Part shown: positions 35,488-50,200 of the stretch, in pieces
Position numbering within the stretch: the first letter of the stretch is position 1
How the letters are laid out: each line of letters starts with the position of its first letter
Origin: Sinohyriopsis cumingii
Lineage: Eukaryota > Mollusca > Bivalvia > Unionida > Unionidae
NCBI GenBank assembly: GCA_028554795.2
Contig: CM068827.1
Coordinates: 70,467,809 to 70,531,808 of the forward strand
Direction: 5' to 3'
DNA: 64,000 nt
Position numbers and translations under genes: made by a program
The notes under the pieces: generated by a model
The model's input: only the letters and a program-made list of their open reading frames with translations
Told to the model about the DNA's origin: nothing
Database searches by the model: none

Positions 35488-38400
35488 GCAAATTTCATTA
35501 CTTATTTCTTGGGATGATAAGGCTTCAGTAATAATGTGAATGAAAGATCTAATTGCCAGATCATGTTATAATAACTATAACTTGATGATTTGACTTGCAT
35601 CCCAACTTTAAACATACTGATCCCAACTATAACAATTTGAAGAATTTCTTAATATTTTGGGTAGGCTCATCAAACAAATTCCACTGATTATTATGCAATG
35701 GAAACAAAACAAATGCTAAACCAACTATAGATTTTAGACAACTTAGGATGTTTTAATTGGGAATTGGTATATATGAAACTATCCAACTTACCTCAAATGC
35801 TTTATTTAGTTTTCTCTTATTGTTCCCACTAGTGGCCCATAGACCTGTGCTTTGAGAGACCTCCAGATTCTTTTGACTATTGCATTTCATGATAAAGTAT
35901 CGACTTTGACTTGTGGTGTTTGCCCCCGGGTCATGGAGTGTACCCAAAGGATCAGTTTGTGGGCTTCCTGCAGGAGTGCTGGCCCTACTCCCTATATGAC
36001 TGTTTGCTGAGCTGGTACTTCCTGAGGAAAGATTACTGGCATTGGAATATACTGGGGAACTGTCCTGGCCTCTTGATGACCCTATCATGTAAGTCTCTGC
36101 AGAAAAACAAGTGAAAATTCAGTACAGCACTGTAACTATTAACCAGAAGCTAACCAGAAGCTGGCCATGGCCTGCATCTCAAGCCTACACAGCTGCTTTT
36201 GGTACCATCTGTACTTGCTTATAAGATGAGTCAAACTGCAAACAACAAAGATCCTGTTTGGCATAGCAAACTGTTCTGCAGATCAGGGTCTATTTTGTTT
36301 GTTCTACTTTTCCTAACAAACTGCATTATGCAACAACAGATTTGGGTCTTTGCAGTTTGCAGTTAGACTCATCTTATAAGCGAGTACATACCGTAAATTG
36401 ATTTTGTACACATCAAATTGTGTCCACATACCAAGTAGTATCACTCTATGGCCAACTGTATATTAGAAAATGACAACATGAAAATCTTTAAAACTGATGT
36501 TAATCAAGAATGTGGTAGAATATATGGACATATGGACCAACACAAGAAACTGATCTCCATGTTGAATAGGTCCAGCAAAATTACTTCAGACATATTGCAA
36601 TTACACTTCATCATATGATTTCTCTGATACTGAATTTCATAAATACATTTATCTAGTCATTATTCCTCTTTCCAGTAAATTCATATCAACAACACTCACT
36701 TTGTCAGTTAATTAACATTTTGCAAATGTGTGAATAATCAAGCAAGTGTTTATTATTACTTTAGTTTTATTACAGATTTATGTGTTTCTAACAGATACCT
36801 TTGCTGCCTAACTGATCTGAAAAACAACCTTCATACAGAGTAGACACGTACAAATATGATCTTTTAAAAAAAGGCAATTATGCAGCTATTCATAATTCCT
36901 GTCTGCATTGTTTGAAATTGGTTATTAAATCATCTCCTTGTAAAGATAATATTTGTGCAATGGGTAAAAAATTACAAGCATCTCTTGTTGGCCAGTACTC
37001 TTGTATGTGCATTTTTAAAAAGTATTTATTTAATAATATTATAGCATGTACTTATCTTTGTAAGAAAAGTCAGGGCCAGATAAATAAAATAATTGTTTAA
37101 AATTTGTTAGACCTCTTAAATTCCATACTTAATCAATACTTGCTAATTTGCGTTACATACAGTGATGGCTGGATGAAAGGATATTGCAACTAGATACATC
37201 AGAAAAAAGTTTAGAGTAGTCTCTGTATATATTCACGCATAAGATGAGCCCAAATGCAAACTGCACAGACCCAGATCTGCCATTGCATAATGTGCTGGGA
37301 GATCTGGGTCTGTTCAGTTTGTTAGGAACAAATCAGTAGAACAAACAACACAGACTATAATCTGCAGGTGCATTATGCTATAGCTGTTTGCTGTTTGACT
37401 CAACTTATAATCGAGTATATTTGGGACACTTCTTCCTCGACTATTTTCTCTCAGTGGACTGTAGAAGCAGTTTTAGATAGATCAAATTTGCAGAATATAA
37501 TGCATGTTTGATTTCTAACAGTAATCTGAACAATTCATATACATGCAAAATATGTTGATTCAACTGTCTTTTAATACATCCTGAAAAGCCTAATCATTTA
37601 ATAACTCACCTTGAAACACCCATATTAAACAGTTATGGGTTGTTCAAGCATAATTATATCATCTGGATTATAAATGAATGGCTGTAATTAATTAACAAGG
37701 ACTAGAAATATGCTGCAAACATGTAACAATCATCCAAGATATCTTGGACACAGTTCAGGATTACAAACAGAATAAAAACATTTTAGGTTACATGCAATAA
37801 TTTGTGTTAGGGAGCTGGAGATTTGATTTCATCAATGACAACAAAATACAGCTCATTGCTTGGGGGGGGGAGGAGTGGGGGGAGGGAATTGCTCCCCCTA
37901 CTCCACTTCCTTTGCTTCTGTCACACTTATATTAACAAATTCATTTTTGAAGAACTAAATTAAGGAGCATGCATATAAGATATCACTTTTCTTATCTACT
38001 AAATGAAAATATTTCTAATTACATGAAGGCACAAACTTGTATGCAAACAAGATGCAAATGAAATGAATTCAGAATGCATTTCAAATGCGAATAAGGTGCA
38101 AATGAAATGCAACAAAAATACAGAGTTGGTAAAATTACCAATTTCATGGCCTGTAAGATCGTTTATTTCTCACTAAACATCATTTCCAGTCAGCCTGTGA
38201 AATCAATCAGTTCACTAATTCTGCAGGTTGGACATTAGTGATGGACACATGCAAACTTTTTTGATATTTTTATAACCACAGAAGATCAATGTTGCTTTTG
38301 AAAAGGAAGGTTGACAATCACCAGAATTTTCATACTGCAATAAACTGAGATAATTTAAGTGTATTGTAATACATACTGCAATATAATGGAAAAAATCTGA

Positions 38401-41167
38401 AGTACGAAATAATATCAAAGTGTGAACAAGAAGTCAAAGTTCTATATCACTTTAATCTGTTTTAAATTTTCTTCAAGCGAACAGTGATTTTAAAACATAC
38501 TTACACACTGGTGACTCAAAACTACACAATTAATCTGCATCTTCTCAACTCTCACTGCATTAGCAGCCATGAAGGGATGATCTTGGAAAATGTAGTCAAA
38601 TTTGTTTTTCCACCTGCAAACTTCAACTTTACACTAAATTCTTGCCAAATGGCATGGTTATTAATTCATTTTCTATATTTCTTGGAGAATTTCAGCCCAA
38701 AATGCTGCCAGATAAATGATTTTGCCTTTTTTATCCAGCATAAGTAGTTACAAAGCTTTACTTCTACCATTCTGAGTCATTTCTATGCAACAGAAAGTTT
38801 ATTATATACAGTATAACCATTTTCTTGGAAGACACATTTTATCACAATCTTTTAGGGTGTTTTTGGATAGACGTTGAAAGGGACTAAAATTTCAAATTAA
38901 GGCTTAAGTAGAAATGTTATTGGTATACTATTTATAGAAAAACCACAAAAACCAGGTAACTGACAATGTACTGTGGAACCATCCATACCACAATACACTG
39001 ATATACTAATGAAAAAAAGCACAATCCTATTGAAAGATTTTCATATTTTATCATAAAGAATATGAAAATATACATTACATTACTACTTTAATTGGTCAAG
39101 ATGTGTTTTGAGGAGTCTGTTCAATGTTTCTTCACCTTTAGTAAAGTTTGCAGATCAATATCACTGTATAAATTTGAATGGCCTTGACAGTATTAAAAAA
39201 AAAGAACATTAAATTCAGTCAAATTCACTTAAGCCACATTTCCTTTATAATGAAGTCGTAATAGTTTGCTGATTTGAAAAAATATTTGATGGAAAAGAAG
39301 GAACATGTGTGCACATCTGAATGACCTTGTCACCAGGAAGTTCTGGGAATTTGAAGCTGGTCATACCATGCTGATGAGCTTAAAAATAACAAATTATGAT
39401 ATACAAACCTATCACAACTAACAATTTGCTTTACTGTAAGCTCATCTGAATGTATCGCAAGCTAAACACAAAGTGATCATTTACTTGGAGCTAGAAAATC
39501 CTCCCTCCTTGGTGGGGTTGAGACTACTTTGTTTGTGGAAGGTCCTCTTTGCTTTGTTTCACCAAGTTCCTGGCCATATTTTCCACCACCTCCTCCCGAC
39601 ATTATTGTCTCTGCAGCTGAAAAGAAAATGTCAAAGTATAAAATAAAATTCTAACTCATATTTCCTGAGAGAAAAAATATTTCAGTAAATAGTGTCCTTA
39701 TAAAATTTAAATTTTATATGAAATTTAGACTTCCACACCAATCATGTCCATTTATGTGCTAGTTTACTTGCACCCTGTGTAAAAAAACATGCAGGATTCA
39801 TGGTGCATGTGTGTGTGATTTGGATTTTTAATGTAGCTTTAAAAAAAAATTCAGTCATATTGCTATGTCAAGCAGTGGGACAGTTTAAAGTGATGTCTAG
39901 CACTGGGGGCATCATGGCACAAACATACAGCATCATTTCCCATCCAGTCACATTATCCAAACACCAGGCCAATAAGTCTGAACACTAACCTCTTAATGCT
40001 GAGCGCCTAGCAAGGCAGCTGTTAGTACCACTTGTATAAGTATGACTTGGACAGGGTTCTAACCTGTGACCTCCTGTATCCAAGGTGGATACTCTAACCA
40101 CTAGAGCCACCGAAGCGGTCAGGATTCATGGTACTAAATGAGTAGAATCTGATGACAAGAGGATAGACAAAATTAATTTTTGATGCCAAGACTTGTTATA
40201 CATCATAAGGAGTGCTTATGTCACAAAGTTGCTAACTTGTGATTTGCCCATTATTCCTTATGTCATTAATAAAATTTGTCCCCATGTCCAAGGAAATCTA
40301 AGAACTGTTCAGTACAACAATGTGTTTTTATATTTGATTGTTTAAAGACTGTAACATTTAGTTTCATTTCTATCATCAATAGGGATAATATAATGGCAAC
40401 CAAATTTAAACATCACAGTTGAGCTGAATAAAATTAAACTAAAGCTGGAAGTCATCACAAAAATGTTAACTATATTGCCTACAGGCACAACAATCATGAT
40501 AAAGGAAATACCCTTGGAAGAGAAATACTAATGTCTCACCAATGTTTATATGTTAAACAAAAAACCTACACATTGGCCTGGGTCTCTGTCCAATCCCAGC
40601 AGGTTGCTGTAGACCTAGTGCCTGCTCTTCATTGGTAAGAACAGCCACAACAGCTCGTATTACAGCCTGAAATAAGTTAAATGGTACCAGTTTTTATGAA
40701 TCAATATAGGCATTTGAATATTTTTTGTCATTTTATTTTTTCTATTACCAGTATAGGTTTCAAGATTTCTGCACGATTTTGCAATTCTGCAATATTAATG
40801 TACAGAATTTGTAACGTTAAAATGGATCAACAGAAGAATTAAAAAAGGCAGACTGTGATCTACAAAATACCCATCTATGTAATCTGTACCTATGCATGAT
40901 TTCTCAATTCTCCTTATGAGACTTCTTGAAACTCTTTATTGGTTGTTGGTTTTTCAAAGACACTTTTAACACATAACAGCTGTAAATAATATTTAAAAAT
41001 CTCCTACCTCATCTGCCTGGGACCAAGGTTTAGATGGTGCCCGCATTCTCCTCATCAGCAGGCAGTACCATTTTTGTCTCAAGTGGTATACAAGATTTGC
41101 AGCCTGATTGAAGAAAAAAAACCTGTTTCAATATCCTGTAAATGCAATCCTTTTAAGACATCTGCAT

Positions 41168-41209
<42 letters not shown>

Positions 41210-44200
41210 CATATAGGACAATATTACTGTTTTAAAGGTACATACCATTTTATAGCTGAAATCTACCGCTTTTGAAAATTAAAAGTTATAACCTAACACA
41301 AAATGTCACTTTTTAAGCATTCCATCTGCACATTACAAAAAACAGTACTAGTCTGATGTGGACTCGACATGTTCCAACAGAGCAACCATTGGTGCAATGA
41401 AGGGTGCCAAGTAATCTGATTAAGAATTGCTACATGATGACTGACATGTGTAAGCAACATGCTGTAAACTGATTACTTTACTGTTTTAATTTGCAGACTT
41501 TATGGTCAAATGTGGGATATTTTTAAAGGTGTTTAAATAATAAAGGGATTAAAAGGTGATCCATGATGGCTTCTGTGTCTGAAACACTTTGATAAGTATT
41601 TTGATCTTTTGTCTTGTCTAATTGTTACATTTTTCAAGATGCTGATATGACCAACCCTTCAGAAGAAATAGTGACAAGATTTTTAATATGTTCATTGTGT
41701 CAGCCATTTTGGAGGTCAGATTAGCACCATTTTCATTCAAGATCGTCTGTCATTATAATGAGTCTTATTGTGAAAGATGGTTAACATGATGACATATTGG
41801 ATGTCAAATCAGCACCATTTTCATTTAGTAGAATTTAGACACATGAAGTCTTCTGGTGAAAACTCAGCTTGGATATGCTTTTATGTCTCTTGTGGAGTAG
41901 TGTCAAGATTTTCTAGATTGCCACTGGCTTTCATATTAAATAAGTTATTGACACAATTTTTATTTTACAACCAACCAGACACCATAACAAGTATTCCAGT
42001 GAGAACATCATGCTGATATTACTTTCTGTTCTGTAGGAGTAGCAATAACAAGATTTCCAAGATGACTGCTGTGGTGGCCATACTGGATTTGAAACTGACA
42101 CAACTTTCATTTAGGAACAGCTACACAATTTAAGAAGTCTTTAGTGAGAATTCCATGCTGACAGTAGTAATAACATGATTTTCAAGATGGTCAATGTGAC
42201 ACCATATTGATGTCCAGACAGCACCAATTTTTTTTAGGACCAGTCACATATCATTAAGAAGTCTTCGGGTAAAAATCCCATGCCAAAACAACTTTCAATT
42301 CAAGAGGTGTAGAAATAACAAGATTTTATAGATGGCTGCCATGGTGGCCAAACTGAATGAGAACGTCTATTGACAGTTTCAAGCAATGCTGGATGGCAAG
42401 CTGACCTGCCAGACTGACCATATCTATGATACCATTACACATTGATCCAGCATCACATTTAAAGCTATCTGGCTTAGACAAACCAACCATGCCACACCAG
42501 CACTTGGACTACCCTCAAAATCTGGCAGCATCACTGCTGTTTGGAACAGTATACCCATGGACAGAGAACACACAGGAGGACAACTCCTCTGTCGACATAG
42601 GGGGTGACATGGATATTTAGGACCAACTAGATCATGGGATGAATGCGTGTGTCAAATTTCAAGGCATTCCTCCAAGTAGTTTAGGAGTAATGATAACAAA
42701 GTTACGCTCATGAACAGACAATTAATCACAGACAATGGACATAAGATCATCCCTTAAACTCTTTGGTCTATGATCACTACTTCTAACAAAACTGGTTTAA
42801 TGGGGTACTTCAGTAATCTGAAGAACAAAGTTAAATAAGGGTTAATTTTGGTTAGAGGGATTGGTATATACCACCATTCTGTCAAGATGCCTTCACATTG
42901 GCAACATTTTTTATGCAAACCTATGAACTAAAAATGCATAAAGAAATTTTTAATGCATTCCAATTATACAAAACAATTTTCTTTGAAGCCTTTAGTACAA
43001 ATCTGCCTGTGTATTGATTGATCTGCTGTAAGCGCAGTCCATGTTTTACAATGGTGCCTTTGACCATTATTAACCATGCTATCAGGACAAATCCTGGATT
43101 TTCCATGCATGTTTGAAATGATAGCACCTGATGACTGAGAAATTTACTGAATGCACTTTGAACTGATCCTGGTCACTAAGACATCTTGTACATTTTAATA
43201 GGCACATTTAATGTCCCGGTGATTAAGACTCAGTCCACCATTGCAAATTTGTGTCTGATATGCTTGCAAAACATATCGTCATATTGAGTAAATTACCCAA
43301 TCCATTAATTCTTATCTAGATCTTGGTCAAAATATTCATTCTGGGACTTGACTAAAGGGCTGCTCTACCTCAGAATCAACTCTGAAGTTGAGCCATTCAT
43401 CCAGCTGCAGGGTGGAGTTCTTCAAGTCATCTTTGTCCTCATTTTCACTATCACTATCATCCTGGAAACCCTCCGGATTATCTGAAATAAAGTCATAGCC
43501 CACTTACTTGATCATAAGGTGCAAGGTCTGAAACCTGTTTTTAACCCAGACATGCCTACCCCATAAAATGTTTTTGAGGGATGCCACCACCAAAAATGAG
43601 GGACAGAGCATGAATATGAGGAACATAAGTATGTTAGCATGAATAAACATAATAAATTCTCTCAAAACATCACTAAATACCGGTAATGCATATTTATAAT
43701 AATTATTTATGTATAAAACCTAGTACCCACCTAATTACAATTATACAAATATACAAAATTGAAGCCCAGGACTACTTAATTCATCCTAAGGGACCTGCAG
43801 TAAGCGCTTTTCAGGTCCTGCAGCTCATTTTCAGTGTAGATCATGTCTGTAGCTGACCCTGGTCTACATTTTGAAATTGAAAGTGCCTCTACAGTCTCTG
43901 CACTCAATTTACTCCTGAACTCTGTTTGATTTTTTCTCACTAGGGAGAAAACTCGCTCACAGTGTGCAGATGAATGAGGTATTGTCATTAATGAAAGCAT
44001 TATTTTTGGCAATATTTTGACGACCACTGTTCCATCTTCCTTCAACTGGCTGATAGCAACCCAGGTTTCATAGATTCTATTTCTTAGACATGAATGAATA
44101 TCTATAGATTGTTATTGTGCCATTTCCGATTTCACATCTGCTGCAGTCACACTCCTCAGGTAATAATATTGAAAATCTTTCAAAGAAGAATGCAAAGATG

Positions 44201-47200
44201 CCATTGTAGCTTCTAGTTGCAATGCTGGATAAAAATATCTGCAAGCTTTAATAAATCATATTTAAGGGACAACTTGTATCTTATGTATTTTGCTGATGTT
44301 TCAAAAAAGATTCTTTCCCCATCATAAAAATCTTGCAGCCTCTGTTGTCTCAGGTGGACCTTATCTTTCCATCTTTTCTAGCAATAAAGTCTGTTGCAGG
44401 CTGTCCAATCAAAATATCTATATCCTCTTTCTGATTGTGCCTAACTTCAAACTGAATTTCTGTTACAGACTGATAAAGCATATCTGAAGGCTTCACAAAC
44501 TTCAAAAGAATGGTTTTAAGAACCTTTTCAAGACGTCTTTTTAGCACATGTATTAATAGTGCATCACACTGTAGCTCTGTATTCACATCATCATATGGTT
44601 TTAGAGCATCTACCAAGAAAAGACATACAAGGTGATTTGTTGGAGAAGAGAAGGTGAGTCTCAGCTTACTTACTCTTTCTTTTAAAGATCTGGATGATGC
44701 AGACTTCTCTTGCTCTTTGAAAAATTCATGAAGAGGGTCCCAGTTGTCCAGAAGTCTTTGTATGCACCTGTTGATGCTTAGCCATCTAGTAGAAACATAT
44801 TTTAGAATTTTATTTGCTTTTGTATCATGTAGAATCTGCATATCTTTGAACACTGCTTGCTGTTTACTGCTTTTGTCCAAATAATAATACACATCAGTCA
44901 AAAGCTGGTCAACATTAAATGGCAGACATGCAGCACCCTTTTATGTCACTATATGCATCAGGCGACACACACAGCCTGAAAGATATAAACTGGGTTGCTC
45001 TTTAATCATAAACCCACAGGCTCCTCTGTCCTTCCCAACCATCACAGAGGTATTGTCAGACTCAGGAGCCAAGCAATTCTTCCAAGGAATGTCATGAACT
45101 TGTAATTCATTCTGTATCAGATTTCTTCACCTGTTGCTGAGCCTTCACAAACAAAGATTGAGAGAATGTTTGATGTTACTTATGATGATGTTGTTGTTGT
45201 TGTTATAGGGTTTAACGCCATTTTTCAGCACAAGATAGGCTATACATGGCGGCCAGTATAACTGGTGGAGGAAGAACCCTGGAAAACCCAGGGAAGAACC
45301 ACCGACCCACGAGAAGCCACTGGCAGGCTTTCCCACGTATCCACGCTAGCCGAGCCTTGGACTCGAACACACGCAGACAGAGGTGAGATGGCAGTGATCC
45401 GGAACAGTGGGCGCTTTAGACCACTCGGCCACTCGGGGCCCCACTTATGATGATACTGGATCAACAGTTATGACAACAAGAGGCAAGATCTTTATGTTTC
45501 CTTGATCACTGCTTCCATCAATAGAAACAGTGAATGAGCAATTCCAGATTTTCAGCTAATTTTAATGTATTATTGGCCGCTATTTCTTTAACAATAGCAG
45601 TTCCTTTTGATCTACTATACTGAAATTGTTTAGCAATGTCAAGTCACTAAACATAATTTTAAAATCCTTTGAAAATGTATCAAGTATGCTCATAGGCAGA
45701 TTGAGTTCAGTAATAATATCTACTAACATAACTTGGGGCCCAGAGTGGCTGAGTGGTCTAAAGTGCTCACCGTTCCGGATCACTGCCATCTCATGTCTGC
45801 GTGGGTTCAAGTCCATGGCTCAGCTAGCGTGGGAAAGCCTGCCAGTAGCTTCTCATGGGTTGGTGGTTCTTCCCTGGGTTTTCCAGGGTTCTTCCTCCAC
45901 CAGTTATACTGGCGCCATGTATAGCCTATCTTGTGCTGAAAAATGGCGTTAAACCCTAGAACAACAACAATTAACATCACTTAACAGCTCTAATTACATC
46001 AGACTTAGGCATAGAAGATGAAGTCGTACATTAGATCCAGCCGATAATGGAAAAAATCCAACAATTTTCATATAGCATTTAACTTCTTTTTCAAGGTCAG
46101 AATGCCTTTTACCTGAAACGTGTCTGCATATATCGAACATATCTCCAGACTTTATTGAAAATTCACAGCTACAGATGTTGCAGAAAGCATTTATGTCTGC
46201 ATTTTTTCCTGGCTTTATGAATTCATACTACTCAGTGTATTCTTTACGAAAACATTGTATTTTTTTTAATGTAAGTTTTGAATCACTTTCATTGATATCC
46301 AATTGCTTTTCATCAGAAGCCTTGAATTTTTTGTCCAGAATCAAAAACAACTCGCCGTAAACAGAATGTAAATGAATCTGTGAATGTAGATTTTTTTTAC
46401 TAGAACCACCTCAGAACACGTTTTGCAATGGCTATTTTAAACCATCATGCGCGTGCAGAATTTATGATTTCCTGTTCTGGTCAGTGATAGCATATTTTAT
46501 GAAATACAGATTTTTTATCCCACTTGTGCAGATTTTCAACACTAAATGCATATTTGCAGGATGCAAAGGCAAATTTCGGCATTTTGCAGGACTAATATGC
46601 AAAATGTGGGATGGTAGGCATGTCTGAAAACCTGATGGATCTCCTTGTAAGTTATGAAAATGGTCTTCTTTTCTGTGGTAACACCTAAAAACTCATATGT
46701 CATATATGGCATAATTTCTTCAAAAAAGAATCTTCAAAACTGGGTAAGCTCACTTAAAACAAATACCTAAAATACAATAATCAAAGTACAGTGGTCACCC
46801 TCTTACAAGGCCAACACATCTGCAACAGGAAGGTGGCCTTTTGAGAGGGGGATCACACAGTATTAATTACATATAAAGTAAGAAAATCATAACTCATATT
46901 TAAGTATTAAATATAGTCCTAAACTAAAATCACATGCAAGTTATACATTAAATTTCACAAACATTATATCATTGTTATTTAAAATAATTATGATCAACTG
47001 GTGAAAAATTAAAAACTGAGATAAAATCAGTGAAGAAACATCTGGTTGTAGCTATCATTTCATCCAATGATTTTCCCACCACTGACAAATGTAACACTGA
47101 TGATGTTTATTTGAATCTTTCTGACATACAATTTCTCAACCATGATCAAACTAAGTCTCCTTCCTTTTGCTTGGTCAAGTTGCTTTCAATTTTCCTTTTA

Positions 47201-50200
47201 AACCGAGAATGTCTGACAATATTTTACAATCTCCTTTATGGGCCACTATATAAAAATGCTCTTTTTTTTACAAAAGAAGTGAGCCTGTGACAAGAACAAT
47301 TAGTTTTAGTCTGGTACCCTTTCATTTACATGCTCTTTGTTACAAAGAAGTGAGCCTGTGACTAGAACGATTAGTTTTAGTCTGGTACCCTTTCATTTAC
47401 ATGCTCTTTGTTACAAAAGAAGTGAGCCTGTGACTAAAACGATTAGTTTTAGTCTGGTACCCTTTCAGTTACATGTTCTTTGTTATAAAAGAAGTGAGCC
47501 TGTTACAAGAACAATTAGTTTTAGTCTGATACCCTTTCATTTACATTTTATGACCTAGCACAGGAAAGTCATAATGTCTAATGTACCTTTTGCCATTTGT
47601 GCTTTATGGCCACCAGATATGCTGACTTGAGATGAACAATACTGTGCTTTTCAGCAGTGATGTTTTGTCATCTTGATAATTACTGGTAGTAACAATAGCC
47701 AATAATTATTATAGTGACAAACGGACATCTAAGGAACACACAGCAAGAAGGATAATCGGATTACTTACATCTCCCTTGATAAATCATGTGACAAAAATAG
47801 AGGCCACAGTATACATGAGGGCACAAAATACCAAGGGACTTCTGAAAAGTTAGGAAGGGGATGCCGTCCCAGCTGGACATTGACAGAGAGAGGACAGAGG
47901 GGCAAGGGGATGAGGGGCGCTGTTTAATTGCTGAATACTCATTTTATATTTGTGTTGGGAATAACTGTCAATAAGTTACTTTCCCTAATTGTTAAAATCA
48001 TTACTCCAAGAGATTTCAAGATACATCACATGTGCACCTGCAAAAACATTCCATATTACATCACTGCTTTGTGCATGTGAATGTGGATATATTCAAGCAT
48101 TATTGTTGAATCACAAAAAATCACTTTTTTTATAAAACTTGGGATATTCATTTTGTGAAACAACAACCATCAAAATCATTATTGAAACTCAACGTTTTTG
48201 TGCTCTATTAGTAAAATACTGATAAAATAATTTGACTGAACAGAGAAATTTCTGCACATCCTTGAGAAAACCTTTGAGTGCCAATTTGGGAATTTAAAGG
48301 TCATTATAAACTTTGCAACTCACTTCTCTATTATGAAATACATCTGTGAAACAAAGCTTTTCATGCCAGAAGTACACCTTTTGCTTGGTTCTCTTGATTA
48401 CTTTTATCAATAAGTAGGATAAACTGGTTAATGTTAGAAACTTTAATTATGTTACTTTCATAATAATACTTCTAACAGCATTCAGAGGAGTAGCTCTTGT
48501 GTGAGTAGGATTTGCATGCCTTTCAACTTTTTTAAATTTAATTGATATTTATTTATTATGGTTTTTCCACCAGTAGGCATTACTGACATTTTAACTGATC
48601 AATTTTTCATCATATATTATTATTTACAGTGATTGTGAATTTTGTTTTAAGAAAATGTAACAAAATATACAACTTTATTAAAAGCTACAAATTTTGTGAT
48701 ATCTGCATCAAATTTATTGGATGTTTTCAACAATAAAAAGAACAAAATATCAAAGTTTTTGATAGTGATTTTCTTCACATTCAACTAAAATGGGCATGGG
48801 TTTCCATACAGGGGGCCAGAGAAAGATGCATTGCATACCGTTCAACATTTAAGCAATGAAGTTATAATTTTAACAAAACATCCAACATACCATTATTGAA
48901 AGGTTGACTGTATATATTCTAATAATTTTTGGCATAACAGAGGCAATCTTGTCACTACACTGCACCAGCTGAGCTCTAAATCAACCTATACAAATAGCTT
49001 GGGATGAGTGATCTGGATGGGGGCTTCAAAGGGTTGTGAAAAGTATCCTATACCGGTATGAGGAGCAGCAAGTGGCTAAAACATACATCTAAATACATGC
49101 AATCTGATTTAAATGTTCGTCTTTACTTCACTTTATCTCTGAAGAGAGATTTGATTTTACAAATTTATAGAACATTCTGATACACAACATTTAGGCAATC
49201 ACTTTGTAAGAGCAATTTGTATTTTGAGAGTCACCACTGATATTCTTGGAGAGCATCTGAGTGCATAAAATGGGTCATGCAACTTCACCACTCTTGACAG
49301 TTTGATCAAGGACAGAGAGAGCAGATAGTTATTTGTTGGTAGCCCATAAATTTAAGAAATGAAACCAGGTTGCAACACACAAGTGAGACATGGAGCAGAA
49401 CTGCATGTACTTTGGAACCATGGACAGTGCATGCAGCATGCTCATCCTGCAAACTGCAGCTAGTGCTATTAGGAAGCAAGTCTTGTATCATAATTGTTTC
49501 AAGAAAGGTAAAAGACAAGTGCTCAAAGGGGTTCCATTTTGTAAACAAGGCGAGCTAACATGGCCAGGATATATGAAAACTACAAGTTGGAAAGGTTATT
49601 GTTGTGGCCAGCATCATCTTTTCTGTGAACATTTCCAAGATCATGGAATGGTATCCCTTGTGTCAGGGGTAAGCTTCTTGTCTTCAAGACGAAAAAAGAT
49701 AGCCAGTTGGGGGATGGAAGTTGAGAGTGGCATGATGTCAAGCAGCCAATGAAAATGCACCACTTCTCCTCAAATGCACTTAAAGTGGAGACTCATTTAT
49801 CTATCATGATCTTCTCCATAACTGAAGCACATAACTCCTTTTTGCACAAGGCATCCCTGATAAAAGCTAGGCATGAAGGAGAATTTTCTCTGGACATGGA
49901 TGGGATACTGGCAACCCTGACTGCTTTAGCAGCAGGGGGGTCATTATGATTTTCCTGGGTATATCCTTTTGCTAGATCAAGCATACTGCTGATGCAGGAT
50001 CTGTTCCATCAGAGATGGGCAATCAGAACTATTTTGCAAGCCCTGTCACCCATTTTCTGTATGTTTTTTGGTATAACTGCTGGAGGGAAGACATTTATCC
50101 ATATTCTCTTCACAGTTCATTCAAGTAGCATTGACAGCCCATGCCTCTTGGTCGGGGAAGGGTGAGACAAAGGTGGGCAGTTTGTTTTTCAACCTCTTTA

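Larger units (their letters stand above)
43547..46626 (-). mobile_element. hAT DNA transposon, nearly complete but dead
   Basis: 3080 bp bounded by inverted ends that share CAGACATGCCTACC exactly (43547 onward; reverse complement of 46626 backward). The minus strand encodes a zinc-finger segment FCNICSCEFSIKSGDMFDIC then RHVSGKRH (about 46095-46190). It also encodes a core with GKDRGACGFMIKEQPSLYLS, VSTRWLSINRCIQRLLDNWD (44740-44830) and the hAT dimerisation end MLSLMTIPHSSAHCERVFSL (about 43920-44000). A stop interrupts the core (before KGAACLPFNVDQLL), and two SINEs break it at 45190-45442 and 45735-45971. An 8 bp target duplication is not clear: ttttaacc on the left, aaaacctg on the right. 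Confidence 0.88.

Noticed and set aside
42426..42620. 64-codon + ORF inside the modular repeat
   Set aside because: No family motif, no splice context, and it is surrounded by repeat. Kept only as an unexplained stretch.
49390..49752. 120-codon + strand ORF resembling a small Cys-rich protein
   Set aside because: The minus strand at this position encodes broken DIRS recombinase sequence. The ORF has no start context or family of its own.
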